DNA of 64,000 nucleotides from Aliidongia dinghuensis (GTDB lineage: Bacteria; Pseudomonadota; Alphaproteobacteria; ATCC43930; CGMCC-115725), in NCBI RefSeq assembly GCF_014643535.1, contig NZ_BMJQ01000013.1, forward strand, positions 124,001-188,000, in the 5' to 3' direction. Positions 34,422 to 43,388 of this stretch are shown piece by piece. The position numbers were made by a program, and so were the translations under genes. Below the pieces are notes generated by a model. That model saw only the letters and a program-made list of their open reading frames with translations. It did not search any database and was not told the DNA's origin. Positions within the stretch are counted from its first letter, which is position 1. Every line of letters begins with the position of its first letter.

Positions 34422-37111
34422 GCGGCGACCTCGCGCTGCAGGTTGAGAGTGGTCGAAAGCGAGGCGAGCAGCGCGTCTCGATCGAACTTCGCGATATAGT
34501 CGTTGAAGCCGACCTCACGGCCGCGGTCGAGATCCTCCGGCGTCGCGTGCGACGACAGCGCCACCATCGGCACATGGCGCCAGCGGCTGTCGCTGCGCAC
34601 CTGGGTCGCGAACTCGAACCCGTTCATGCCGGGCATCTCGATGTCGCTGATGATGACGTCGAAATCCTCGCCCGCCTCGTGCAGGTCGAGCGCCTGGTCG
34701 GCCGAGTCGACGGCGCTCACGTCGTAGCCCGCGATCGTGAGCAGCGGCGTCAGCAGGTTGCGGAAGAACGGCGAGTCGTCGACCAGGAGCACGCGCGTTG
34801 CCCGGGCGATCTGGTCGAGCGCGCCCTCGGTGCGCGAGCCGAACCAGTCGTCGTAGGCCTGCATCAGGTAGTAGCCCGTGTCGATGAGATCGGTCGCCTT
34901 GCCGGCCAGGACCGCGCTGCCGATCAGACCCGGCTTCTCCGAGCCGAGCTCGACATGCAGCACATCCTCGACGATGTCGACGATCTCGTCGACCAGGAGG
35001 CCCATCGAGCGTTCCTTGTCCGAGAAGACCAGGATCGGCTGGCGGCCTTCATGGCTGACCCGGAGGCTCGGATCGATCGGCACCAGCGGCATGAGCTTGC
35101 CGCGGTACTGCACGACCGGCTTGCCGTTGGAATATTCAATCTCCTTGCGGTCGATCTCCTCGAGCCGGGCGACGAGCGCCAGAGGCACCGCCTTGGGGCT
35201 CGTGTCGCCGGCCTTGAACAGAAGCAGCGACGTCTTGTCGATCTGCCGTCCGCGCGCCACCGCCTGCTCCGTCGTCGCCCGGTTGTCGCTGCCGACCGTG
35301 ATCTCGCCGGTGGCGGCGGCAATGCCGTTCGGGTCGAGGATCATGATGACGGCGCCATCGCCCAGGATCGTGTTGCCCGAGAACATCGTGATGTCGCGCA
35401 GCAGCGGCGCCACCGGCTTCACGACGATTTCCTCGGTATCGAACACCCGGTCGACGATGATGCCGAACGAGTAAGTGCCGACCTGTGCCACGACGATGAA
35501 GCATTCGGCCGACGTGTCGTGGGTCTGCCGGAGCTTCAAGAGCTGGTCGAGGCCGACCAGTGGCAGAAGCCGGTTGCGGAGCCGTAAGACCGGCGCACCG
35601 TTCAGGCGCTCGATCTGCGTCTCGGTGCCGGGCGCGGCGCGCACCAGCTCGACCACGCTGATCTGCGGGATGGCGAAGCGCTCGCCCGCGCATTCGACGA
35701 TGAGCGCCGAGACGATCGCGAGCGTGAGCGGAATCTTGATGACGAAAGTCGAGCCGCGGCCCGGTTGGCTCTTCAGCTCAATCGTGCCGCCGATCTTCTC
35801 GATGTTGGTGCGGACCACGTCCATGCCGACGCCACGGCCCGAGACGCTCGTCACGGCGGCGGCGGTCGAGAAGCCGGCCTTGAAGATGAACTGGTAGATC
35901 TGCTGGTCGGACATCTGCGCCAGCTCGGCCTCGGTCGCGAGCCCGTTCTGGATCGCCTTGGCCTTGATCTTGTCGGTGGCGAGACCGCGCCCGTCGTCGG
36001 CGATCTCGATGATGATGTGGCCGCCCTCATGGTACGCGTTGAGCGTGACCGTGCCCGTCTCGGGCTTGCCGACGGCGAGCCGGTCGGCCGGGCCTTCGAT
36101 GCCATGGTCCGCCGAGTTGCGCACCATGTGGGTCAGCGGATCCTTGATGAGCTCGAGCACCTGGCGGTCGAGCTCGGTCTCCGCACCCTTCATCTGCAGG
36201 TCGATCTTCTTGCGAAGTTCGATGCCGAGGTCGCGGATGAGGCGCGGCAGCTTGGCCCAGGCATTGCCGATCGGCTGCATGCGCGTCTTCATGACGCCTT
36301 CCTGCAGCTCGGTCGTGACGTGGCTCAAGCGCTGCAGCGCCACGCCGAATTCGGAATCCTTCTGGCCGCGCAGGATCTGCATCAGCTGATTGCGGGTGAG
36401 CACGAGCTCGCTCACCATCGTCATCAGGTTCTCGAGCAGATCGACATTGACACGGATGTTGGAGGCCGCGACCGCCGAGTCCTTGACGTCGGTGTCGGCC
36501 GGCGCGCGGGCGGCGGCAGGCGGCGGCGCCTCATGTTCCGCGACGGCGGTCGGCTTCGGCTTGGCGACGGCAGTGCTCGCGACCGGCACCGGCGGCGCGG
36601 CCTGGACCACTGCGACTGGTGCGGGAGCGACCGGCGCTGGCTCGACCTCCGGCTCGGGTTCCGGCTCCGGAACGGCCGCCGCGACGGGAGCCGGCGGGGC
36701 AGCCGGTGCCGCGGGGGCCGCAGCCTCGGTCAATTGCCCTTCGGCGAAGGCGTTCAGCTGGGCGATCAGGTCCGCATCGTCGCCGTCCGGCTCCGCCTCG
36801 GTCGCCTCGAGCGTCGCCAGCAGCATCTTGATCCGGTCGAGCGAGCTCAGGATCAGGCTGATCGCGACCGGCGTCACCTCGAGCTGGCCGTCGCGGATCT
36901 TGCCGAGCACGTTCTCGGCCGCATGCGCCACGGTCTCGAGCCGCGGCAGCGAGAGGAAGCCGCAGGTGCCCTTGATCGTATGCACGATCCGGAAAATGTT
37001 GCCGAGCAGCGCCGGATCGTTCGGATTCTGTTCGAGACGCACCAACTCCAGGTCAAGCGTCGCCAGCCCTTCGGCGGTCTCGGTCAGGAATTCGCTGAGT
37101 AGATCGTCCAT
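34418..37111 (-). CDS. cheA: Hybrid chemotaxis histidine kinase CheA with C-terminal receiver
   Basis: 897 residues. Hpt domain with the phospho-acceptor H44 (RIVHTIKGTCGFL); a Pro/Ala/Val-rich linker (about 130-215); dimerisation and HATPase core (HMVRNSADHGIE, DDGRGLATDKI, GRGVGMDVVRTN, GRGSTF); a CheW-like P5 domain (about 460-600); a second CheW-like region (about 625-745, with RLEEIDRKEIEY and LLVDEIVDIVEDVLHVE); and a C-terminal receiver (about 765-890) with VLLVDDSPFFRN and IISDIEMPGMNG. The order A-W-Y-B-R and the receiver fit the Azospirillum Che1-like class. Confidence 0.95.
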   Translation of the reverse strand: MDDLLSEFLTETAEGLATLDLELVRLEQNPNDPALLGNIFRIVHTIKGTCGFLSLPRLETVAHAAENVLGKIRDGQLEVTPVAISLILSSLDRIKMLLATLEATEAEPDGDDADLIAQLNAFAEGQLTEAAAPAAPAAPPAPVAAAVPEPEPEPEVEPAPVAPAPVAVVQAAPPVPVASTAVAKPKPTAVAEHEAPPPAAARAPADTDVKDSAVAASNIRVNVDLLENLMTMVSELVLTRNQLMQILRGQKDSEFGVALQRLSHVTTELQEGVMKTRMQPIGNAWAKLPRLIRDLGIELRKKIDLQMKGAETELDRQVLELIKDPLTHMVRNSADHGIEGPADRLAVGKPETGTVTLNAYHEGGHIIIEIADDGRGLATDKIKAKAIQNGLATEAELAQMSDQQIYQFIFKAGFSTAAAVTSVSGRGVGMDVVRTNIEKIGGTIELKSQPGRGSTFVIKIPLTLAIVSALIVECAGERFAIPQISVVELVRAAPGTETQIERLNGAPVLRLRNRLLPLVGLDQLLKLRQTHDTSAECFIVVAQVGTYSFGIIVDRVFDTEEIVVKPVAPLLRDITMFSGNTILGDGAVIMILDPNGIAAATGEITVGSDNRATTEQAVARGRQIDKTSLLLFKAGDTSPKAVPLALVARLEEIDRKEIEYSNGKPVVQYRGKLMPLVPIDPSLRVSHEGRQPILVFSDKERSMGLLVDEIVDIVEDVLHVELGSEKPGLIGSAVLAGKATDLIDTGYYLMQAYDDWFGSRTEGALDQIARATRVLLVDDSPFFRNLLTPLLTIAGYDVSAVDSADQALDLHEAGEDFDVIISDIEMPGMNGFEFATQVRSDSRWRHVPMVALSSHATPEDLDRGREVGFNDYIAKFDRDALLASLSTTLNLQREVAA

Positions 37112-37277
37112 GGCCTGATTTCCGCCGTGAAAAGTACTGAACGGTCGGCCGGAACCCCATGGTTGGGCAAGGTTCCGAAACCTGCCCGACCTTCGGATTT
37201 ATTCCTTAAAATCCCGTTACGGACCGCGCTCGCCGCCCCGACCGGTTCGCCCGAGAAACGAATCAAGAATGCCCGTT

Positions 37278-37904
37278 TCAGTTGCCGGAAGCGAGTGCAA
37301 AGACGATCTCGCCGGACGCCGGCGTTTCGATCGACGGTAGTAGCCCCGCCCGGCGCGCGAGCGACGCGGTGAAGGCCGCCTGGACACTGCGCGTGTCGAT
37401 CGCGTCTGCGGCGGGCGTGCCGACGAGCGCATCGGGCAGATGGGCCGGCAGGCGCGCGCTCTCGCCCGCCGCCACCAGCTCGATCCCACCCGCAGGACGG
37501 GTGCCGAGCCGGAGCGTGCCGCCGCGCGGCAGGGCCTCGGCTGCAACCAGGAACAGGTTGCAGATGAGCTTGCTCGAGACGTCCCGCTCGAACGGCTCCG
37601 GCCAGACGCACGTGATCTTGCTCTCTTCGAACAGGTCGAGCGTCGCCTTGCGCGCCGAATCGCCGGCGATCGGCATCGTCGAGCCATAGGCGATCCGGTA
37701 GAACTGCAGACGCCGCGTCGCCTGGCCGGCGCTCTGCGCGATCAATGCCGCGGCATCGGCCGCGAACTCGGGGTCGTCCGCCAGCAGTTCGACGCCGTTG
37801 TTGATGGCGCCGACCGGGCTCACCAGCTCGTGGCAGAGCCGCGCCGCCAGCAGCTCGGCGATTCTGAGATCGATCTGCCAACCGCTCATGTCGTCCGCGC
37901 CCAT
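37278..37904 (-). CDS. chpT: Histidine phosphotransferase ChpT
   Basis: About 208 residues. The N-terminal helical hairpin carries the ChpT motif LCHELVSPVGAINNGVELL, with the phospho-acceptor His at about 25, followed by a degenerate Bergerat-like ATPase fold (LICNLFLVAAEALPRGGTLRLG) that no longer binds ATP. In alphaproteobacteria ChpT passes phosphate from CckA to CtrA and CpdR; ctrA is also in this window. ATGs at 37904 and 37889 are both possible; the first follows GGGAC by about 5 nt. It lies 166 nt upstream of cheA on the same strand, an unusual link between cell-cycle relay and chemotaxis. Confidence 0.88.
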   Translation of the reverse strand: MGADDMSGWQIDLRIAELLAARLCHELVSPVGAINNGVELLADDPEFAADAAALIAQSAGQATRRLQFYRIAYGSTMPIAGDSARKATLDLFEESKITCVWPEPFERDVSSKLICNLFLVAAEALPRGGTLRLGTRPAGGIELVAAGESARLPAHLPDALVGTPAADAIDTRSVQAAFTASLARRAGLLPSIETPASGEIVFALASGN

Positions 37905-37989
37905 GCTGTCCCGATGCCTCTTGCCGCGTTTGCCGTGATGGTCCGATGATCCCAGAGGACCCTGCCGCGACACAAGGTCGGACCAGAGG

Positions 37990-38178
37990 ATGGAAACAAA
38001 TTTCGTACCCGGCACCTGGGTGCGCCTGCCGGCGGAGCCGGACTGGGGCGTGGGCCAGGTCCAATCAGCGATCGACGGGCGGATCACCATCAACTTCGAG
38101 CATGCCGGCAAGCGCGTCCTGATCGCAGAGGCGGTCGAGCTCGACGAGGTCGATCCGGATACGTTCGACCGCCGCTAG
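37990..38178 (+). CDS. DUF3553 family small protein
   Basis: 62 residues, family of unknown function common in alphaproteobacteria. The family pattern is complete: FVPGTWVRLPAEPDWGVGQVQS followed by ITINFEHAGKRVL and a short acidic tail. Probably a small SH3-like beta barrel. Divergent from chpT (85 nt apart); its TAG stop and the mobA stop on the other strand share the palindrome CTAG. Confidence 0.85.
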   Translation: METNFVPGTWVRLPAEPDWGVGQVQSAIDGRITINFEHAGKRVLIAEAVELDEVDPDTFDRR

Positions 38179-38783
38179 AGGCCGAGCAGGCTTTCGGCCG
38201 TCCTGAGGTCCTCGGGCGTATTCACGTTGAAGAACGGATCGACCGCCCCGATTGGAAACTCGACCGGCACGGCGTCGAGCGACCGTGCCCAGTCGTCGAC
38301 CCGCCGCATCCCGGCGTCTGCGACGCCGTGGCGCAACGCGTCGCGCGCCGCGACCGGCCAGAGTCCCACGATCGGATGGCGGCGGCCAGCGGAGGTGGCA
38401 AAGGCCGCCGCAGCACCGTCCGCGACGGACCGGCCGAGCTGCTCGACGAGATCCGCCGGCAGGAACGGCGTGTCGCCTGGAACGGTCAGCACATGGCCAG
38501 CTCCAGCCGCAGCGGCCCAGTCGAGCGCCGCCAGGATGCCGGCAAGCGGCCCCGGCCAGCCGGGCAGCGGGTCCGGCAGCACAGGCAGGCCGAAGTCGCT
38601 GAACCGCGCCGGATCGCCGTTGGCATTGAGCGCCAGGCCCGACACCTGCGGGCGCAGCCGGGCAAGCACGTGGTCCAGCACCGGCCGGCCGCCGAGCAAC
38701 AGGAGCGGCTTATCGCTACCGCCCATGCGCCGCGCCAGGCCCCCCGCCAGAACCACGGCTAAAGGCCGCTCCTCGTCCCGCAT
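38175..38783 (-). CDS. mobA: Molybdenum cofactor guanylyltransferase
   Basis: Adds GMP to molybdopterin cofactor to make MGD. 202 residues of the MobA/GT-A-like fold: the N-terminal GTP-binding LAGGLARRMGGSDKPLLLLGG (about 12-32), PDPLPGWPGPLAGILAAL, and the metal-site VPGDTPFLP. AGGGGGC precedes the ATG. Back to back with moaA (divergent, 45 nt), so cofactor genes share a promoter region. Confidence 0.93.
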   Translation of the reverse strand: MRDEERPLAVVLAGGLARRMGGSDKPLLLLGGRPVLDHVLARLRPQVSGLALNANGDPARFSDFGLPVLPDPLPGWPGPLAGILAALDWAAAAGAGHVLTVPGDTPFLPADLVEQLGRSVADGAAAAFATSAGRRHPIVGLWPVAARDALRHGVADAGMRRVDDWARSLDAVPVEFPIGAVDPFFNVNTPEDLRTAESLLGL

Positions 38784-38828
38784 GCCGCCCCCTTGTTCGA
38801 CGCCCGTTCCACCGACATATTACGACAC

Positions 38829-39821
38829 ATGATTGATCCTTTTGGACGAACCGTCAGCTACCTCCGCGTCTCGGTCACGGATCGCTGCGATTTCCGCTGT
38901 GTCTATTGCATGGCCGAGGACATGCATTTCCTGCCCAAGGCGGACGTGCTGTCGCTCGAAGAGCTCGACCGGCTGTGCAACGCCTTCATCCGCCTGGGCG
39001 TGCGCAAGCTGCGCCTGACCGGCGGCGAGCCGCTGGTCCGGCGCAACATCATGTGGCTGATCGAAAGCCTGGGACGGCGGATCGCCGACGGCGCGCTCGA
39101 CGAGCTGACGCTCACCACCAACGGCAGCCAGCTCGCGAAATACGCAGGCGCGCTCAAGGCGGCCGGCGTCCGGCGGGTCAACGTCTCGCTCGATACGCTG
39201 GACGAGCGGAAGTTCACCGCCATCACCCGCTGGGGCCGGATCGGCCAGGTCATGGACGGCATCGCGGCGGCGAAAGAGGCCGGGCTCAAGGTCAAGATCA
39301 ACACGGTGGCCTTGCAGGGCGTCAACGAGGACGAGTTCGACGATCTCATCGCCTGGTGCGGCGCCGAGGGCCATGACCTGACATTCATCGAGGTCATGCC
39401 GATGGGCGAGATCGGCGACGAGGCGCGGCTCGACCAGTATCTGCCCCTGTCCCATGTCCGGGCGCGCCTCGACGAGCGTTGGACGCTGACCGAGAGCGAC
39501 TACCGGACCGGCGGCCCCGCCCGCTACGTCACGGTCGGCGAGACCGGCGGGCGCCTCGGCTTCATCACGCCGCTCACCCATAATTTCTGTGAGAGCTGCA
39601 ACCGCGTGCGCGTGACATGCACGGGCACGCTCTACATGTGCTTGGGGCAAGAGGACGCGGCCGACTTGCGCGCACCGCTCCGCACCGGGGAGAGCGACGG
39701 GCCGCTCGAAGACGCGATCCTGGCCGCGATCCGGCGCAAGCCCAAGGGTCACGATTTCGTCATCGATCGCCAGCATCATGGTCCGGCCGTGCCGCGCCAC
39801 ATGAGTGTCACCGGCGGCTGA
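38829..39821 (+). CDS. moaA: GTP 3',8-cyclase (molybdenum cofactor biosynthesis)
   Basis: Radical-SAM enzyme that begins Moco synthesis by converting GTP to 3',8-cyclo-GTP. 330 residues. The N-terminal SAM cluster is CDFRCVYC (C20, C24, C27); the second 4Fe-4S cluster is NFCESCNRVRVTCTGTLYMC; the C-terminal GG tail (MSVTGG), needed for activity in known MoaA, is present. Start at ATG 38829; an in-frame ATG 12 codons upstream would add non-family sequence. moaC is not adjacent. Confidence 0.96.
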   Translation: MIDPFGRTVSYLRVSVTDRCDFRCVYCMAEDMHFLPKADVLSLEELDRLCNAFIRLGVRKLRLTGGEPLVRRNIMWLIESLGRRIADGALDELTLTTNGSQLAKYAGALKAAGVRRVNVSLDTLDERKFTAITRWGRIGQVMDGIAAAKEAGLKVKINTVALQGVNEDEFDDLIAWCGAEGHDLTFIEVMPMGEIGDEARLDQYLPLSHVRARLDERWTLTESDYRTGGPARYVTVGETGGRLGFITPLTHNFCESCNRVRVTCTGTLYMCLGQEDAADLRAPLRTGESDGPLEDAILAAIRRKPKGHDFVIDRQHHGPAVPRHMSVTGG

Positions 39822-39885
39822 CCGCCTTGTCTCTCCGCCGCCTTGTTTCCCCGGCCTCAGAAGGCGATCCGATGACTGCTCGTTC

Positions 39886-40677
39886 ATGTCGGTAACCGAG
39901 AGCGGCGGCGCGCCCGCGCCCAAGATCGCCATCGTCGCTTCGGAGGCCGAGGCGGCCCAGGCGGCGCTCGCCGATCTCCAGCGTCGCTACCCGACCGTGC
40001 CGCTCGACGAGGCCGACGTGATCGTGGCGCTGGGCGGCGACGGTTTCATGCTGGAAACGCTGCACCGCCATCTCGAGCGGCACCTGCCGATCTTCGGCAT
40101 GCATCGCGGCTCGGTCGGCTTTCTCATGAACAGCTATTCGCCCGACCATCTGTTCGAGCGCCTGGCGAAGGCGGATACGGAGCGGCTGCACCCGCTCGCC
40201 ATGCAGGCGACGACCACCGACGGCAAGTGCCACCAGGCGCTCGCCATCAACGAGGTGGCACTGCTGCGCCAGACCCGCCAGATGGCGAAGATCCGCATCT
40301 CGGTCGACGGGGTCAGGCGCATGGACGAGCTCATGTGCGACGGCGTCATGGTCGCAACCCCGGCCGGCAGCACCGCCTACAACCTGTCGGCCCATGGGCC
40401 GATCATCCCGTTCGGCTCGGGCGTGCTGGCACTCACGCCGATCAGCGCCTTCCGCCCGCGGCGCTGGCGCGGCGCCATCTTGCCGCACCATGTCACCGTC
40501 ACGTTCGAGATGCTGGAGCCGCAGAAGCGGCCGATCAGCGCCGGCGCCGATTTCATCGAGGTGCGCAACGTCATGCGGGTCGAGGTCCGCGAGACCCGGG
40601 AGGTCAGCCTCAGCCTACTGTTCGACCACGAGCACAATCTGTCGGAGCGCGTGCTGAAGGAGCAGTTCGAGAGCTGA
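39886..40677 (+). CDS. nadK: NAD kinase
   Basis: Phosphorylates NAD to NADP. 263 residues: the diagnostic GGDG motif is in IVALGGDGFML (50-53), followed by the FGMHRGSVGFLMN loop, AINEVALLRQ and ATPAGSTAYNLSAHGPIIP, all characteristic of NadK. Start at ATG 39886, with no strong Shine-Dalgarno; the longer frame upstream is less family-like. Lies 64 nt downstream of moaA and 62 nt upstream of the ArgE-like gene, all on the plus strand. Confidence 0.95.
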   Translation: MSVTESGGAPAPKIAIVASEAEAAQAALADLQRRYPTVPLDEADVIVALGGDGFMLETLHRHLERHLPIFGMHRGSVGFLMNSYSPDHLFERLAKADTERLHPLAMQATTTDGKCHQALAINEVALLRQTRQMAKIRISVDGVRRMDELMCDGVMVATPAGSTAYNLSAHGPIIPFGSGVLALTPISAFRPRRWRGAILPHHVTVTFEMLEPQKRPISAGADFIEVRNVMRVEVRETREVSLSLLFDHEHNLSERVLKEQFES

Positions 40678-40739
40678 CGCCGGGCCGCAATCGGGCGCAT
40701 AGTTCGAGGGCCTCCCCGAAACAACGCCCGAGCTCCACG

Positions 40740-41897
40740 ATGGCTGGCCTCAGTAGCATTGAAATCACCAAGACACTCGTCGGTTTCGACACGACGAGCC
40801 GGGATTCCAACCTGGCGCTCATCGACTGGGTCGAAGCCTATCTCGCCGACCTGGGCGTCCGGTCCAGCCGGTCGTGGGACGCCGAGCGGCGCAAGGCTAA
40901 CCTGTTCGCGACCATCGGCCCCGAGGACAAGCCCGGCGTCGTGCTCTCGGGCCATACCGACGTGGTGCCGGTCGACGGCCAGGACTGGACGAGCGACCCG
41001 TTCGAGCTCGTCGAGAAGGACGGCAAGCTCGTCGGGCGCGGCGCCTCCGACATGAAGAGCTTCCTGGGCGTCGTGCTGGCCAAGACGCCGGATTTCATCC
41101 GCCGCCAGCCGAAGACGCCGATCCATCTGGCCTTCACCTATGACGAGGAGGTGGGCTGCCTCGGCATCCACACCCTCTTGGCCGATCTCGCGAAGCGCCC
41201 GGTCAAGCCCCGGGCCTGCATCGTCGGCGAACCCACGCTCATGAAGCCGGTCATCGGCCACAAGGGCAAGCGCTCGGTGCGCTGCCACGTCCACGGGCTC
41301 GAGAGCCATTCGGCGCTCGCCCACCAGGGCGTGAACGCGATCGAGGCGGCGGCCGAGCTCGTGGCTTATCTCAAGGGCATGGCCCGTCGCTTCCGCGACC
41401 AGGGGCCGTTCGATCCGGACTATTCGCCCCCCTACACGACCGTGCACACCGGCAAGATCCAGGGCGGCACCGCGCTCAACATCGTGCCCAAGGACTGCGT
41501 GTTCGACTTCGAGTTCCGCTATCTGCCGAGCGAGGATCCGGCGGCACTGTTCGACGAGGTCCGGCGCTTCGCGGTCGAGCAGCTGCTGCCCGAGATGCGC
41601 GCGGTCTCGGCCGCGGCCGGCTTCGATTTCGAGGAACTGTCCGGCATGGCCGGGCTCGAGATGAAGAGCGACGACGAGGTGACGCGCCTCGTCATGCAGC
41701 TCTCGGGCGCCAACGGCACCGGCAAGGTCAGCTTCGGCACCGAGGGTGGCGCCTACCAGGAATTCGGCATCCCGACCATCGTCTGCGGCCCCGGCTCGAT
41801 CGAGCAGGCGCACAAGCCCGACGAATGGATCGCGATCGAGCAGCTGACCGCGGCCGAACACTTCATGGACCGGCTGCTGGATCGCGCCTCACTCTGA
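40740..41897 (+). CDS. argE: Acetylornithine deacetylase (M20 metallopeptidase family)
   Basis: Hydrolyses N-acetylornithine or a related N-acyl amino acid. 385 residues. The M20 catalytic sites are visible: the SGHTDVVPVDGQDW zinc motif (H72, D74), GRGASDMKSFLG (bridging Asp), the YDEEVGCLG general base, EPT as third ligand region and the late H-containing GPGSIEQAHKPDEW. The dimerisation/lid domain spans about 180-290. ArgE rather than DapE is suggested by ESHSALAHQGVNAIE and the NLFATIGP segment; a broader N-acyl amino acid amidase role is possible. Confidence 0.88.
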   Translation: MAGLSSIEITKTLVGFDTTSRDSNLALIDWVEAYLADLGVRSSRSWDAERRKANLFATIGPEDKPGVVLSGHTDVVPVDGQDWTSDPFELVEKDGKLVGRGASDMKSFLGVVLAKTPDFIRRQPKTPIHLAFTYDEEVGCLGIHTLLADLAKRPVKPRACIVGEPTLMKPVIGHKGKRSVRCHVHGLESHSALAHQGVNAIEAAAELVAYLKGMARRFRDQGPFDPDYSPPYTTVHTGKIQGGTALNIVPKDCVFDFEFRYLPSEDPAALFDEVRRFAVEQLLPEMRAVSAAAGFDFEELSGMAGLEMKSDDEVTRLVMQLSGANGTGKVSFGTEGGAYQEFGIPTIVCGPGSIEQAHKPDEWIAIEQLTAAEHFMDRLLDRASL

Positions 41898-41933
41898 AGT
41901 TTCGGGGACGCGCCGCCACTCCCGTTCGCTGCG

Positions 41934-43256
41934 CTATTCCGCCGCGGCGCGCGTCGCGTCCGCCAGAACTTCGGAGATGGCCTGATCGAGGATGGCGATC
42001 CCGCGATCGATCTCATCACGGCTGACCGTCAACGGCGGGGCAATGCGCCAGACAGCCGCCATCGCGCCGACCGAGACGATGTTCATGGAGAGGCCGAGCT
42101 CCATGCAGCGGTTGGTGATGGCGCGCCCGGTCGCAGCATCTGGCGCGCGGGTTTCCCGGTCCTTGACGAGTTCCACGCCCTGGAGCAGGCCGAAGCCGCG
42201 GATGTCGCCGACGATCTCGTGCTTGTCCTGGAGATGCCGCAGGCCAGCGGCGAGGTATTCGCCCATCTCAAGGGCACGGGCGTTCAGATCCTCCTCCGCC
42301 AGCACGTCGAGCACGGCAAGCGCCACCTGGGCCGGCAGCGGGTCGGAGACGTGGGACGTGACATGGACGAAGCCCTTCGCGTGGCAGTCCGCCTCCATCG
42401 CCTCTGAGATGACGGTGGCCGAAAGCGGCAGCCCGCCGCCCAGCGTCTTCGACAGCGTGAGAATGTCCGGCTCGACGCCGAAATGCTGGAAGGCGAAATC
42501 GCGGCCGAGGCGGCCAAAGGCGGTCTGCGCCTCGTCGAAGATGAGCAGCATGCCGCGCTTCTCGCAGTGCTCCTTCACCTTCTGCCAGTAGCCGTCGGGC
42601 GGCACGATCACGCCGCCCGAGCTTTCGATCGGCTCCGCAATGACCGCAGCGAGCTCGCCGGTCGACTGCGCGTCCACCATGTCGAAGCCCACCTCGAGGC
42701 ACGTGCCGTCGCAGGCATTCCGGCAATGCCGGACCGGGCAGTGATAGGCATTGGGCGCCGGCAGGGCCAGGGAGCCCGGCATCATCGGGCCATAGCCCTT
42801 GCGCCCGGCAACGTAATTGACCGACTGCGCACCCGAGGTCATGCCGTGCCAGGAGCCGGTATAGCCCACCACCTCGAATTTGCCGGTAGAGAGCTTCGCC
42901 GCTTTGATCGCCGCCTCATTGGCCTCGCCGCCGGTGCTGAGGAAGAGCGATTTCGAGAGATTGGGCGGCAGCATCTGGGCCAGCCGCTGGGACAGCGCGA
43001 CCACGGGCGGGCTCAGCATGCCGCTGAAGAGATGCAGCGCGCCGTCGCATGCCTGGCGGATCGCCTCGACGATCCGCGGATGGCTGTGGCCAAGGGTGGC
43101 GCACATCTGGCCGGACGTGAAATCGAGGATCTCCTTGCCGTCCTGGTTCCAGATCAGGGTCCCGCGCGCCTTGGTGATGAGATGCGGCACGAAAGGCATG
43201 CCGTAGCGGATCAGATGCTCGTCCCAGGGCTCGTTGGTGAGATGCGGCGTCGGCAT
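41934..43256 (-). CDS. Class III aminotransferase, 2,2-dialkylglycine decarboxylase-like
   Basis: PLP enzyme of 440 residues. The whole-length pattern resembles DgdA: ILDFTSGQMCATLGHSHPRIVEAI, HLFSGMLSPPVV, FLSTGGEANEAAIKAAKL, GSWHGMTSGAQS, IAEPIESSGGVIVPPDGYW, LIFDEAQTAFGR and the PLP lysine in LSKTLGGGLPLSA, then THVSDPLPAQVAL. It differs by a cysteine-rich insert near residues 160-180 (CPVRHCRNACDGTC) shared with some other class III enzymes. True substrate unknown; decarboxylation-dependent transamination of an alpha,alpha-dialkyl amino acid is possible. GAGGAG precedes ATG 43256. Divergent from an Lrp regulator. Confidence 0.85.
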   Translation of the reverse strand: MPTPHLTNEPWDEHLIRYGMPFVPHLITKARGTLIWNQDGKEILDFTSGQMCATLGHSHPRIVEAIRQACDGALHLFSGMLSPPVVALSQRLAQMLPPNLSKSLFLSTGGEANEAAIKAAKLSTGKFEVVGYTGSWHGMTSGAQSVNYVAGRKGYGPMMPGSLALPAPNAYHCPVRHCRNACDGTCLEVGFDMVDAQSTGELAAVIAEPIESSGGVIVPPDGYWQKVKEHCEKRGMLLIFDEAQTAFGRLGRDFAFQHFGVEPDILTLSKTLGGGLPLSATVISEAMEADCHAKGFVHVTSHVSDPLPAQVALAVLDVLAEEDLNARALEMGEYLAAGLRHLQDKHEIVGDIRGFGLLQGVELVKDRETRAPDAATGRAITNRCMELGLSMNIVSVGAMAAVWRIAPPLTVSRDEIDRGIAILDQAISEVLADATRAAAE

Positions 43257-43388
43257 TGGCGGCTCCTCGTTGCGGGCTGGTAAAACCCTACCACGAGCCG
43301 GCCGATTCATGATTTCTTTGAGATGGGGAGATTTTTGTTTCCTGGCACTGAAACTCACAAGATAAAGAAATTCTAACGGCCAAATTCG

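Noticed and set aside
35765..37102. 445-codon plus-strand frame opposite cheA
   Set aside because: Antisense shadow; no ribosome binding site or family motif.
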